A DNA stretch of 64,000 bases, from positions 186,001 to 250,000 of the forward strand of contig JABYQU010000021.1 of NCBI GenBank assembly GCA_022264855.1, given 5' to 3'. The DNA comes from Lenzites betulinus. Its lineage: Eukaryota > Basidiomycota > Agaricomycetes > Polyporales > Polyporaceae. Position numbers and translations under genes: made by a program. Under the pieces are notes generated by a model, which was not told where the DNA came from, did no database searches, and worked only from the letters and a program-made list of their open reading frames with translations. Shown here piece after piece: positions 21,346 to 34,660 of the stretch (positions are counted from its first letter, which is position 1; the number at the start of each line of letters is the position of its first letter).

Positions 21346-23442
21346 CCGTATTTTTGCGTCGAAGCATGTGCCGCAAATACACCCTCTCCACGGGTATTTT
21401 TGGCGACGCAGTTCTATGTGGCGTTGGTGCAAGCGGACCGTGGTGACGGCCTGAGCCGGTGCGGGTAGGTCTGTCTGCCGCGGTGCGGAGAAGCGCGAGG
21501 GTCGCACGTTTGAGATGTTCGTAAGACCGATTTGAACCATCTGGCTGGCATCGCCCGACAGACCTCCGGCCGGTGAGTACTTGAGTTCTCAAGTCCTGAA
21601 CGCATAACTGGGTAGCGTCGAGCTTGACGACGGGCCGACAAAGAGTAGGTTTGCTAGCGCTGCCACGGGAGTCGTAGGATGCATCAATAGGTTGAACGTT
21701 TCGCGCTGATGGACACTAGGTTGCAGTTTCCTCGGCTTCGACGGTGCGGTGGTGTTTTGCATCCGCTATTTGGATGAGAAAGGTCAGCCTGATCCTAACC
21801 ACCTGGCTAAGCACGTCTGACATTTGCCACGCGGCATGTTTATCACTTCCAACAAAACAGGTACCTTCTTGCGATATGACGCAGTTAAATGGGCTCACCA
21901 CCACGTTATGTAGCCCCGTAGCATGATACAGAATGCAAACACCTCGGTAGGACAAGGCCGCTAGGGGTTGACTGAGCGTTCAATTTTGCGCGGAGTGTTG
22001 TGCCGTCTAATTTCGGCATGGCTGTTGTGCCAGTGCCCTTAACAGCAGACTGAGCCCATTCGGATACTCACACCATTCAACGATATGCCCCACTGTAGTC
22101 AGCTAAGCCACTCTCGTCGAGTACCGAGTACCGCACTCGTCCCCCCATTAAGCTATGGCGGAGGTACCGTCCCACTGGTCCACCAAACTGCACAATCGCC
22201 GCCCGTGCAGACCAGCGAGGATGGGACGGGACACAGCGCCGATATAACGCCGCGCGCGCTGTATCGGGGGAGACTGCTGAGCACGGCCACATCGAGGTGA
22301 AAGGATCGCCAAGCATTAACCTCGGGTACTTCGCTGACTACGTCGGATCCCCTCAAGGCCCCTTTTCGTGTGCAGAGTGTTTTACGGGGGCGGGGATAGG
22401 TTTTCAGAAAGTCCGTCGCTTGTCGCGACTTCTGTGACAGGACCCGAATGCACGCGAGACCTACCTGGGCTGGCAGCATCAGCATTTGTGAAAAGATGCG
22501 ACGGGGCCACACATTCGCACCTCTGGGATCTATGGGAGTCCGCTCGTAGCATTTCCTGGGACGCTGTTGGTGAAGCGGAGTTATCGAAGCCATTTAAGCT
22601 GGATTACCGCGCGACGACTCGGACGCTCGGGTACTATCTGTGAAGGGGCCGGCCGAACCCGAGAGGCCGGCGCCCAGCGTCCAGCTGAGCGGCGGGCGCC
22701 TAGATCGCGCTCTCCGAAGTTTTACTCACCCATCTTCGTTCATCCTCGCCCGACGGTTCAACGTTCAACGTTTCAACGTTCACCATCGCGTTCCCCTCGT
22801 CAACAACCCACGCATCTCTTTTGTCCCACCCACCACGCCCTTCTCGCCTGTTTTTTGTACGTAGCCAGAATAGCATTAGCGGCTACGAATACAGGCACCT
22901 GTAGCTCACAATCAAACCGCGGAACAGGCTCGTGGCCGCCCACCCACGCGGCTCGACCTGCCCCGCGTCCGCGCCCGGCCTTCGGCCGGGCCTTTCCCCA
23001 ACCTCTCGAGCTACAGCGAGCCGTCAACGCCGCACGCGCGCGATCCCCAAGCCCCGTAGACGAAGCTGGACTTAGAAACTTATGTGCGCTGCCTGGAGCT
23101 GTAGTTTGCGGAGTCCAAAGCACAAGCACTAAAACTTGAAGTGCTGAGTATCCTGTAGGCCGTCGAGTATGTTTCCGTGGATGTCGATATCACCAGGCAG
23201 AGCTTCAGCCGAACAACGCGCCACCTACCGCCATAACAAAATGTTAACAGCACCATGACAACCGCCGACGCGCATATGGGTTGTGCTAGGCATCTAATGG
23301 CAAGTAGAATATGCACGCAGCGCGTGAAATACATTAGAAGGGAAGCTTGGAATATGTTACTGGCCGGGCAGGGCTGACGGGGCTCGGCGTCTTGCGCTTG
23401 TACGTCTACAAACGCCGTATCCAGTGAGTACTGCTCGTTGTG
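21346..23442. other. Gene-poor region between R2 copy B and mL59
   Basis: About 2.1 kb without a supported gene. It contains short tandem copies of TTCAACG near 22757-22785 and a small GC hairpin (GCCCGGCC-TTCG-like) near 22973-22990. No domain is visible in any frame. Confidence 0.45.
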
Positions 23443-23964
23443 TCACCGCTCGACAGAACCACGCACCGTCTTGAAGCGCTCTATGCGCGCGTCCATGTCC
23501 TTCATGAGCATCTTGCGCTTCCAGGTGCGCTTGTCGATTGTACGCTCCCACTTGTGGCCCTTGAACATCCGCTTCTTGCCCGCGTAAAGCCGGTTCCCGA
23601 CCTCCGCGCCCTTCACTTCCTTCGGCTTGAACTCGCCATCCCACTCGACGGCGGCGGTCCACGGTTGCGGCTGCTCCGCTGCTTCCGATGTCGGTGCGGA
23701 CGCACTGGTGAGGTCCTTGCGGGCCAGCTTAGGGCCGGGAGGCAGCAAATGAAGCAGCCCGCTGGCTCGCGCGCTCTTCACCAAATCCGCCTGTCGCCTG
23801 AGAGAGTACTTTGGTGGTGCCCATCTGCCTGACTCGGGGTTTTTGTGGGGAAGGAATGGGTTCAGGATCTTTGGTCGTGCGCTCGAGGCCTTCGGGTCGG
23901 CCTTGAGGATGGGCGCAAGCTCGCGTAAGCGAAACTTCTTTACTGCCTGCAGCGCGGCCGACAT
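23443..23964 (-). CDS. Mitochondrial large ribosomal subunit protein mL59 (MRPL25 family)
   Basis: Component of the fungal mitochondrial 54S subunit, 173 residues, apparently intronless. The ATG at 23964 begins MSAALQAVKKFRLRELAPIL; the frame is open further upstream but only with a GTG. The conserved mL59 features are the NPFLPHKNPESGRWAPPKYS block, the helical segment SLRRQADLVKSARASGLLHL, the PPGPK turn, and the basic C-terminus with KRMFKGHKWER and KMLMKDMDARIERFK. The high Lys/Arg content fits rRNA binding. A presequence is not obvious beyond the basic amphipathic start. It is divergent with SEC62 and shares a 355-bp promoter with it. Confidence 0.88.
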   Translation of the reverse strand: MSAALQAVKKFRLRELAPILKADPKASSARPKILNPFLPHKNPESGRWAPPKYSLRRQADLVKSARASGLLHLLPPGPKLARKDLTSASAPTSEAAEQPQPWTAAVEWDGEFKPKEVKGAEVGNRLYAGKKRMFKGHKWERTIDKRTWKRKMLMKDMDARIERFKTVRGSVER

Positions 23965-24319
23965 CGAGAGCGAGACGCGGGGAGGTAGAGCTGCGAGAGC
24001 GAGAGGGACAGCGACAACGGTGTGCTGGACAAGACTCACTGGCAGCAGGACGCCCGAATGAGACGCCCGGGATTAGATGTGTTACATAAGCGGCGCGTTC
24101 CCGATATGGAATGCCAGCCAGCAGTGCGCCTCATTCAAGCCGCAGACCGCCAGCTCAACATACTCCCTCTCCCTCTCTCTCTCTCCCGCCCCCTTCTTTG
24201 TCTCCCGGACCCGACGGGACTTTTTAATCTCTACCTTGGTCACTAGTGCGTCTGATAGTCTGTGGTGTGCGGCCACACCCTGTTTGCTTACCACGAGGGA
24301 ATCAACCAGATCATCCGCA
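23965..24319. promoter_or_regulatory. Bidirectional promoter of mL59 and SEC62
   Basis: A 355-bp gap separates two divergent start codons. It contains a pyrimidine tract of CTC repeats (about 24163-24190), common in fungal core promoters. No clear TATA box was seen for either gene. Confidence 0.55.
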
Positions 24320-25237
24320 ATGGAGCAACAGTCCAAGGCTCCGCAGGACATCCGGAATGTCGTCAACTTCCTGCGTAGTAGCAATGCAGGGATGAAGGTT
24401 CGCGTCGGCGTGCTCAACGGGAAGCGCGTAGACTACTTCAAAGGTGAGCACCGAACCCCGCTTTCCGAGTATTCCGGACACGTAACGAGCCCACGCAGGC
24501 AAGGGTGCCGTGAAAGCACTCCTCTCGCCCGCGTACGCGAAGCTCAAGAACGTCCCGAAGGTCGCGGATGAAGAAGAGGCGCAGCGGCTCCTCCTCACCG
24601 TCATCCCATTCGCCTTCTTCCTCCGAGTCGAGCGTGGCGCACCCTCTGGTACATCATCGAACTCGCCTAAGCAGCTTCAGATCACCCAGATGCAGACGTT
24701 CGTCGCCTCCGACTACTACGCATGGTTTTACGAGGGCTCGCAGTGGACGACATATCTCGGCGGTGTGGCTATGGTTGCGATTATGCTCGCCGGCGTCATG
24801 TTCCCGCTCTGGCCGCCCATCATGCGCCTGGGAGTGTGGTACCTCTCTATTGGCGTACTCGGCCTCATCGGTCTCTTCTTCGCACTCGCGGTCGTGCGTC
24901 TCATTTTCTACATCATCACCGTCATCGTCGCCTCGCCAGGCATCTGGATATTCCCCAAATTGTTTGCAGACGTAGGATTCGTAAGTCCCATTTATTCGCA
25001 CTGCATCAATATCATCTCACAGCGTATGTCTCGCAGGTCGAGTCGTTTATTCCGCTATGGGAATGGGACCTGCCGAAGAAGAAGGGCAAGAAGAAGCGGT
25101 CGGAGAAGGTCAAAGAGGCAAACGGCAGCTCACCTGCGCCCTCCGCGCACATCGAAGAGGTCCAGGATTCGGGCAGCTCGCGGCCTGCAAGCCGGACAGC
25201 GGCGCGCATCGAGGAGGTGCCGGATGAGGACTCATAA
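24320..25237 (+). CDS. SEC62: ER translocation protein Sec62
   Basis: Subunit of the Sec62/Sec63 complex that drives post-translational protein import through the Sec61 channel. It has 268 residues from three exons: 24320-24443, 24499-24980 and 25037-25237 (introns of 55 and 56 bp). The cytosolic N-domain contains IRNVVNFLRSSNAGMKVRVG and KRVDYFKGKGAVKALLSPAY. The family hallmark DYYAWFYEGSQWTTYLGG leads into membrane segment 1 (about residues 126-146). FPLWPPIMRLGVWYLSIG and membrane segment 2 (about 153-184) follow, then WIFPKLFADVGF. The cytosolic tail carries a Lys cluster (LPKKKGKKKRSEK) and an acidic end. The length is at the short end for fungal Sec62, but all core elements are present. 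Confidence 0.95.
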
Positions 25238-26880
25238 CCGAATGCGCGAGGGCGCGGGTGATGGGGACTGTATTACGCTGTATCTATGTGCCAGGGCCTG
25301 CTACTATTATATTGGGGTATAATCCATGACATGTGCGTGATATGCGGTGATTGAAGCTCTGAGACGTGGATGTCTGTGCAGGCTTATCACACTCTGGTAG
25401 CAAGCAGCGAGAAGCTTTGCAGAAGGAACAGCGACATCGAGTCTATACTTCGTACCAGAGGCGCCAACCCATGGTGAGGCAGCTGCATTCACATATATTG
25501 AAACTTGACTTCACCACCATACATCCGCCAGTGCATGCTAATGGTCAAGATAGATAGACGGTTTCCTCTCCCCGGGATACACCAGTCAGCCGCGCGTATC
25601 ACCCGGCTTGGAAAGCCCAGATTCGCCTTAGAGAACTTCGGTGTGCTCGCCGGTCTGGGACACTTCTTCGTAACATTTGAAGCCTCCCTGTACGCATGTC
25701 AAAGGTGTTAAATAGTCATCGAATTTGGAGGGGAGGTAATCGAGAGTCTCTCGGATCTGGACTAAATCTGGCCGCTTGTAAGTCACGTACCAGTACCGTA
25801 GGTCGTTAACGGTAGCCTGAGAGGACTACTCCCCTGTTACTCCCCAGATCAAACAATGGGATATACTACGCGTACCTTGCGGCTACTTGACGAGGCATCT
25901 GTCTTTGTACAGCTGGCCTTAGAGAACCCTTCGTCCGGGATGAAAGTCTCGAAGTCTGGCAGGTGTACTGTACACGCTCACGTGATCATTGAATCGAAAA
26001 AATGCGGCGCGATGGTCAAATATTGACCTTCTCAGGATACACTATTATACGTTCAGCTACAGGACCAGAAGCGATGCCTCCTCAAGGATATGAACTTGCA
26101 CTTCTGGGAGTCGTCGGTCATCAGAAGACGCTGCTGTATATAAGCGCCCGAAGCGTGACCCAAATAGGACCAAGCGCCTATCTTCCTGTGCCGCTGCGCG
26201 TCAAGTGCGTGTGTTTAGTGAGCCCACGTACATGTCTCAGCGAATACATCCTCTTCCCTTTCACTCCCACTGTCGGTTTACGCAAACTCACTAACGTATC
26301 TTGGACTAGGATATCCTTGGGCTGACGTCGAGACTTCGTACTATCGAGGGGAAAATTCCGACCGGTTCCAGGGGCGGGCCCGAGGGGGAGCTACTGTTGC
26401 ACAGGTGTGTGTACCGGGTCTTTGAATCGTCGTTAGTTGCGTGTGATTACGAGTCGCTCAAACGATGGGCTTTCTGGCGTATGCCATGCCAACGATGGTG
26501 CGCGGATACTGGGGGAGGGAATATCGAAGTACAACTCGGGCTCTGCGCGGCTGCACCCAAAGGACGTGTAGTTCACGCTAAGTTCCTCAGACATACTGCA
26601 CGCAGACCCCTGCTTGTCGAAATCATCGCATAGCTTGGGGCCGTGAACCCGCAGGAGAGGCATGCCCGTGCTGCTAAACTCAAGGGCGTCTTGACATGTA
26701 CCTTGCGTGAATATTAGGCCTCAATGAATTGTTTGGCGGGGCTGAGCGAGCTTGGAAGATAGATGTCTAACAACATCCTACTATATTCCATTAAATCCCT
26801 CAGCGTGTCCCATCTATTGTTTGTGAGGTCTGACATCGCGCAGGGTTACTAATACCAGTACATCCAGATCATAGACCGCA
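25238..26880. other. Intergenic region upstream of the UNC80-like gene
   Basis: About 1.6 kb without a confident gene. A T-A-T-A-T-A-A-G sequence near 26137 is followed by a short ATG frame at about 26232 and a possible intron, noted separately as a weak candidate. The final 100 bases are the leader of the next gene. Confidence 0.4.
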
Positions 26881-29800
26881 ATGTCCACTCCCGCAAAGAA
26901 GCCTTCTGGGGGCAGGCCTCCGCCTCGACGGCTTTTCTCCCTTGACACACTCAAGAAGAAGCGAACTGGCTCGGAGTCGGACGCCGCCTCGGTAAAGAGC
27001 GATGTCTCTCACTGGAGACAACAGTCAAATGCGTCATCCAACCTTCTCGCTCTTGCGGAGAAGATCGAGGAAGGCGTAGATCCATTCGGCGACAATGTGA
27101 ACCAAGCATGGATGGAGAAGGATATGACACAGTCTCCAGAGAGCGAGGATCCACCAAATTCCTCGGAAATCACCCCGAAAGCCAGCGTCCTGAACTCCAG
27201 AGGGAAAGTTCCTCCTCCGCTCGACCTAAATTCTACTCTTTCAACTCCCACCATCGATTCCAATGCTCCACCCTCCCCCTCCCGCCGCCGCTGGGACACT
27301 ATCCGCTCCCATGTCATTCCTTCTGCGAGTTCAACACGTTCCATGACTCCGCCGCCCATGCCCACACCTCCCCCTGAAAGTTCCTCGGTCGCGTCGACTC
27401 CCCGGCCGTCGACTCCACGAGGGTATAGGTTTGGGGCAAAGAAGTCAATGCGTCAAGTCGTGGACCAGGCACGGGACGTCGTTCATGACGAAACACAGCG
27501 CCTGACCGAGGAGATTCGCAAAGCTTGCCTAGCGGTGCGCTTCGGTGAGCTGCAAACACGGGCGAAAATCGAGCCGGTCACCCAGAACACTATCGGGTCC
27601 ACCCTTCATCTCCCATTCCTCGCCTCAGCCAATGCATCGGTAAATGCAGGAGGTAGCGGAATAGGACATACACGGCAAGCTACGGGCGGAGGTCTCAAAA
27701 GACCGCTGAGCGTCATGTCACTAGGAGGGTCCCGTACTCAGGCATCCGTGATACATATCGCGAGGGCCTTGACGTCGTCCATCTCTGAGAACCGTCCGCG
27801 GACGCTTCCGTGCGAGACTCAGGTACTTGCGGCATTGCTTGTGCCTTTCTTCACTACACAGAGCGACCCCAAGGCCGCCATCGCTGAATACACTCTCGCC
27901 GCGGAAACCTTTGAATATCTCGTTAGGACGTGGAAGCCAGCGTCCAGCGAGGTTAGTCCTTCTCTACCTGCATTTGTCCCGCACTCATGTTTCGTGATTT
28001 CATAGGCGGAGCTGGACCGGTGTATATGGTGCTGCAAAGCGGCGTCAGTATTCTCCTCTGCACGCGTGCGAATTCTCGGCACTCTTTCTGCACTTCTGTT
28101 CTCCCGCGATAGGACATTCAGCGTCGAGACCCCGGCCATCATGCAGACTCTCCTGCAAACGCTCTTCTCCTTGCTTGCCGTACTGAAATCATCGAGCTAT
28201 ACGATCCCAGAAGCAGAATCGGTCGCGGGATACATCGCGGCGGTCAAGGATGGACAGAGCGGCACCCCCTCACCTCAGGCCCTTGAGAAGGAATTTGGTG
28301 TGCGGTACAAGAGCGACAACGACAAGATGATCAGGGAGATCATCGTGGCTGATAGCGTCATTGGCTGCCTCGAGGTTGGGTCGGAGGCGTCTAGACGTTG
28401 GACTCTGCATAACCTGCTTGAGGTTCGTCACGAGTCAATGTTGACGAGCTATATTGGAAGCTGATAACACAATCCACTACTAGCAATACTGGGTATCCCT
28501 TAGTTCACCGACAACACTCACACCTCTGCTCACGACGATGAATTGGCGAAAGTTGACGTCGTTCATCAACGCAGCCATCTCTTTGCTCTCCTCCGCACTT
28601 CCTCATAAGAAGACGTCCATCGAGGATGCAAACACTATCATCCACTTACTACGGACACGCATCATTCCCGAGGTGGAAGCTATGCAGGAGGATGCTTTCG
28701 CGGCGGTAGGCGAGATTCGCCGCGGCGTTGTGCGCCTCGTGCTAGAACTGCTGTGCGTACGCGACTGTAACGAAGGGGAGTACGCGATTCTGTACCTTTG
28801 CCTTTGGTTACAAGATGGCGCGTCGTGGAAGCAGAGCGTTGAGAATTCGCTGAAAGAATTTGTGAGCATATGTCTTCACGGGTCTTCAGTTCAATTGCTA
28901 AGATGACTGCTGGCTCTCTTGCAGATGGCGAATGCGGATTGGGCCTTCCTCCTGCGCTTTCTACCGACGCTCGAAAGGTTGCCCAAAGACATTGAGTTGG
29001 CGCTGATTACTCAACTTCTACCGCCGCTCACAGACGTAAGTATGACTCCGTAACTCCCCTCAAATAACCGAAGAACTCACCGTACCCAAGCGATTAACAG
29101 AAGACCCTCCCGAGCTCCCCTGTAAACCGCTCTCCGATTTCCTGCACGGCGCCGCAATCGAGTGCCCCAAAGCTTTCTTCAAGCCGGTGTTCAACTGTGC
29201 CGTTTCTATGAAAGATTTGACGATCGCCAATCAGCTGTGCGCGCTGTACTCAGTTGCGCGGTTCTATCCTGCGTTGTGGACGCACGATCCGCAGATGATG
29301 GCAGTGGCGCTCATGACGGATCCCACGTCTCGCGCAGGCACGTTAGAGCAAGAGGGAGCGCCCGCGAAGGCGAAAGCGCGATTCGGGCAGCTGATTCTGA
29401 CGGTTGAGTTAATCCAGTATCTTAGGCAGGTCAGGAAGATGACGGACCCTGTTGTGGTAAGCGATTTGTACATGTGGGTCATATAGGAGCGCTCATCCAC
29501 GCAATCAGCTAGCGAAAAGTGCGAAATTCGCGATGTGGTTCGAGAACAGGATGGGCATTCTTATTTCGGCCAAGGTATAACCAAATATACCACAAAGTTT
29601 CGAGGATATTCATCATCTACACAGGAGCAGCATACGGTCATTCCACCATCGCAACGACTTCTGTTTTGTGCTCTCCTCCGGGAGTGCAGGCTGCTATCAC
29701 GATCATTGAAGCCGTAGGTACATTCTGTTGTTGCACAACCACACAGACCTCTGAAAAGATGTTCGCAGGGCGTCATGGCTTCCATCCGTTGTCAACTGGA

Positions 29801-32800
29801 CTTCGTCATACTCATTCCATGGCGAAGGTGACTCGGATGAGGAATCGGATGAGGAGGAGGTTGCCGCTACTCTGAGGAAGCTCAGTGCGATATACGAACA
29901 GGCGAAATCCGGCATTGGCGGTGGAGGCAAGGTACGCCGGTGACCCTCCTCGCCTACCCATAAAACTCATGAGCAAATAGCGGCGCACAACCGTCGTCGG
30001 CCAATCGGCCTCTGATAGTCACCAGACCAAGAGGATCTCCCGAATCGAAGACCTTTCGAAAGAAGTTTTCGGCGACCGGATCGTGACACTGCGGGGTCTT
30101 GCTGAGAGAGAAAAGAGTACTGGACTTGAACTCCTCGTGACAGTCTCGGGTCTGCTCGTCCCGGACGACTACCTACGGATTGCCCCAATCTTGTGGTATA
30201 GGCATATGGACGACCACGCTACACATGTCGTTGCTTCGGTAAGCGTTGCTTGCAACGTCGATCATATTGAGGGTTGCACTGACTCTGGGATAGACAAGTT
30301 TCCTTGTCATGCAGTGCGCGGAGAAGATCCCGGATGAGTTCACTGGACTCATCAACGACGACCTAAAGAGGTGTACACCCTCCCGGTATCAAGCGTTAAG
30401 AAATCTCACTGACATTCATACAGCCCAGACGCGGTGGTTCGACGTAAAGCCCTCGAAAGGATCGCTACAATCTCTAGTTGGCGCTTCCAGTTGCTCAGCC
30501 AGGAAGTAATCCTCGACAGGACATATAGGCGACCGTTTAAGCTCACTCGGCCCCCTATTCTCTTTGTCCCTACGGATATTGGTACTAGTCTCTTTGAGAT
30601 GGAGGAAGACCCGAACGACTTCAAGGACAGCAAGGGCCATGTTCTTCCACTGGAACTCCGGCGACGTCTATCAGAGGTCGGATGGGCGGAAGAGCGGGGA
30701 GAGATGGATCCGAAGACGCAGTGGATCAAGACGCCTGTATCCAGGCTTCCTACTCCGCAGCTGGACACGTTAAGCACCGCAACCGACGGTGATGCAGGAG
30801 CGCAGGACTCACCAAGCCCTAGTCCTAGCCCAGAACCATCACCGACAAGGTTATCTCCCAGAGACTCCCCACTCACAGCAAGAGAGCCTGGTTCGACCAC
30901 ACAGACCAAGGCAAAGAGGCGACCAGTTTTCGTGGCGACGATGGTGTCGCTGTTCCCCAAGTTATCAGACATGACCAAGGATAGCGACTTCAACGTTGCG
31001 AATACCGCCAGGAATCTCATTATGGACCTCATGCGTGATGATCCGACGGTGCTGTCACGTTCGGTGTTCCACAGTATTTCTGGCGAGACTAACGATGTCC
31101 TGGCCGCTGTCACCACGCTCCGTAATTTCCTGCACTGCGAGTCTGTCCTACCGCCCGGCATGGCCCATCACATCTTGAACCATCTCACTGGGTTCTTGAA
31201 GGCTTCCATGAAGCACACGGAAGCGGTCAACCCTCTGCATGGCTATGGCTACAGCTCTCCAATCATCGCGAAGCTAGTGCCCCAAGTCAGCAAGATTTCT
31301 ATGCGCGACATCCGGCGAGGAAAGGTGGACATGCTGTTTGTCCCTTCTGGGTCCCTTTGGTGGAACGATACTGCCCCCATAGGCCCCATGTTCCCGAGGA
31401 TGCTGGAGGCTTCGCGCAATCCCTTCGTGACGCTGCCGGAGCCGGTGGTCTGGGTGACGATGGTTAGGACCGCACAGAATATGCTAATGTTGAACATGCT
31501 TCGCCGTAATTCGCAGGACGTGAAGGTCGTGCGCAAGAACCTATCGACCCTCGTGCTCCCATTGACATATGATGCGGATCCAGCGGACTCAATCCCATTA
31601 AGCGCATACATCCCTACGAAGAAACCGACGCATCCATCACCGACCCCAGCCCTGACTGCGCTCTCCTTGACGCTTGTGCGGAGTCATCTTCTCCTACTTC
31701 ATCAAGTCTTCCGGTCAACCTCGAGACATCTCAATGATCGCGAGGAGCTGGCGTTGCTGCTCGATGGTCTCAATCGTATAATGCTAGCGCACGGCGATGA
31801 TGTGGGCATCGTGGCTCAAGCTATGCTCAGTCAGTGCTTCATGATACATCGTACGCCACGGCAAACACTCACCATCTCTACAGATTATCTGGTGGCGAGC
31901 ACCCGCTTCCGACGTCTGTTTACCTCTGGAGGTGGCTACACGCTTTTCATGCCTGCTGTCATCAAAGTCTACTGCAACGCCGAGTCACATCCTACCATTC
32001 GCTCAATCATCGAGTTCGCCGTCAATCGCTTCTTTGCGCTACACCAGGAGTCTTTCGTCTTCCAGACATGCGACATCATGTCCAACGTGATCGCCCTGCC
32101 CGGTGCTGACGGTCCAGCCATGTGTTTCAACATATACACGCTTTTCGCCACGCTAAACGTCCAGCCAGCCCAGAATGCCGAGGTTGCTGCACTAAGCGCG
32201 CTGACGAAGGTGGAGGAGCAGGAGGCTATCATGGTCACCATCGCCGAACGAGTCCCACAAGCCTTCCTCGCATCGGTTCACCGCAGCTCACAGGGGAAGA
32301 ACCAAGTCACAGTCGACGTTCCAGAGGAGTTCGATAGCAAACGACTGGGCCTTGATGATCTAGTTCGCCTTTTCATGACGGTGATCGCTCACAACCCCAC
32401 TATCCTGCGTGCTCAGCAGTTCATCCTCTTCCTGCTATTCCTGACGCCCCACCTCTATCATGCATCTGCGTCGACACGATCGGTGCTCCGCGATGGTGTC
32501 ACTGCCTTGGGCGGCATCCTGTTGAACAAAGGTGCTGCGAAGCTGAAAGGCGCAGATGGCAACTCGCAAATCGATGAACTCAGTCCCAGCACTGTCTCCC
32601 AAAGCGGCCTTACTCAAGCCAGCATGTCCCACTCGTCCCTCCCCAGCGACTTGCTAGTCATGCGTCTAGACTATCTCTCCATTGTGGTCGCGTTCACAAG
32701 AGCCGGCGGACATCTCTCCTCGCTGGCCGCGCAACGCGTACTCGATATCGTGAAAATCGTGCTGAAGGACTCTCGTGCGAGCGTTCCGCGCGTCGCAAGT

Positions 32801-34660
32801 TTCCTGGCGGATTACGTGCGGGCTGTTCTCGTCCGGCCCACACAACCAGAGCTGAAGGAGACGGTCACGCTACTTACCGACGTCGCCCCCATCATATCGT
32901 CGTACTGTTCGGAGGTCGACTTCTCCGGCGTCTTCGACGTTGTGGCCACGCTGGCTTCAGATACGGTCTTTGCCAATCAGCCGGCCTTCGCTCGTATGGT
33001 GGTGGGTCAATATTGCACCGCCGGTCTTGAAGCGTGCGAGGTGGCCGCTTCTGCAGGTGTCCTTTTCCACCTCGCCATCCGTGCGAGCCTCCTCAACCTA
33101 CTTGACAAGGCTCTGCTGGTGGTCGGCGCAGACATCGTTGCCGAGCTGGAGAAGAGAGAGCCGACTTACGAGTTCCTATCTGGGGTCATTCTTCCTCTCG
33201 TCTTGCGGATGAAGACGTCTGTTGAGCTCGCTAGCGACAGCCAATGGGCGGAGAAGTGGCGACGGGACGTGTATTCGAAAGCTTGGATGCGTCTATTGGT
33301 CTACGTTCTCGCCTTTGTACAACGCTCGGAATATCGTCGCAGCGACACATCACGGACGTCCCTTTCCAACATCGAGCGCCGGAAGTCCACTGACAGCCGA
33401 ACAGGATCCACCATGCTTGATCCCCAGCCGGCGTTGGCCCTCGTCGTTGCCCTGCAGATCCTGAAAGTCATCATGACCCGTGCGGAACAGGACATATCTG
33501 TAGCCCTCCCTGGGGTCTGGGGACAGATAGGGGCCATTCTACGTGAGGCTTTGGCAGATGGAGATGCGTCTTTCGCCATACCTTCGCGCGCGGGCTACTC
33601 CGAACCACCCTCACCGACGCACTCGCCCAAAGCCACGCACTTCAACATCCCAGACGATAACCCTTTCCTCACGCCATCGCTCAACGCATCGCTCGCCGCG
33701 CCTCGCACCCACAAACGGCCGCGCATACTCGATTACATGACCTGGTCCCTCATCGAGTGGCTTTGCCTACGGCGCACCCCGCTCCTGATGCAGATGCGCA
33801 TCTTTGTGCAAGAGAAAGTCGCTATCCTCCACCAAGAGCTCTCTATGACCTCCACCACCGGCGTCGCCAGCGGCAACACTAGCCCCGGCGGCTTTCCCTT
33901 CCCCCTCCCCGGCACACGCCCTCGCAGCCGCCCCACCTCGCACATCTTCTCCAAGCCGCGCCGGAGCTTCCTCGGTGGTGACGCCTCCGCTATGTCGACT
34001 CCGCGCAGCTCCACGCTCTTCCCCGCGTCCGTCTCCCTCCCCTCCTTCGACGACTTCGCGGCGCGTCAGCCCTCCACCCCGCGCAAGGCCGGCGACGACC
34101 GCCAGCCAGGATATCAGCTGCTCCCGAGCCCGCTCACACCCTCGCGCCGCGCGGCGCGCGACTCCGGGCCGAAGATCGTGCACCTCGGACCCGTCCGCCC
34201 GCTTTCACCATCGGGGCTGGGTGGCATCGGTGCGGGCCTCGGCATGGGCACGCCCACACTCCCCGGCATGGGGGACGCAGGGGGAGGTGGCGGTCGGCGG
34301 TCGACGAGCCCGAGTGGGCGGCGCGTGGCCCGCAGCGCGCTGTCAGTCGCGCGGGAGGTCGCTGTGGACTCGCCGGTGCTCGTCCGCGGGACGTACCGAC
34401 GCATCCGTGTAGCGCAGGCCGTGCTGGGTTACCCGGCGCTGCCGCTGGCTGTTGTGTCCTCGGGGGATTCGAGCGAGTTTGGGATGGGTGGGGGCGAGGG
34501 GATGGAGGGGCTGGTGCGAGCGTGGTCGCGCGCGGAAGCCCTCGAGGCCCTTGTTCAGGAGACGAAGGATATCATCGAGGAGTGGCGGGAAGAGGGCGAG
34601 TTTGGTGGTGGGGAGGACAGCGGCATCATAGTCGACGTGGAGGAGCCATTTGGGGGGTAG
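26881..34660 (+). CDS. Large helical-repeat protein, UNC80-like
   Basis: A 2,402-residue protein. Exons: 26881-27951, 28006-28422, 28484-28861, 28925-29035, 29115-29456, 29509-29574, 29625-29713, 29769-29931, 29981-30238, 30294-30370 and 30424-34660. Introns are 49-79 bp. The N-terminus is Ser/Pro-rich and disordered; most of the rest is amphipathic helices like HEAT/ARM repeats. The best-conserved part follows the last intron: RRKALERIATISSWRFQLLS, RPFKLTRPPILFVPTDIG and VLPLELRRRLSEVGW. I associate these with fungal proteins carrying the UNC80 C-terminal domain. Animal UNC80 is a scaffold of the NALCN sodium-leak channel; the fungal role is unknown. The exon 4-5 junction (29036-29114) needs a 3' site CCGAG, the least certain point. 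Confidence 0.7.

Noticed and set aside
22973..22990. Small GC hairpin with TTCG loop
   Set aside because: A 7-8 bp stem is too short to be notable in GC-rich DNA and lies in no recognised transcript.
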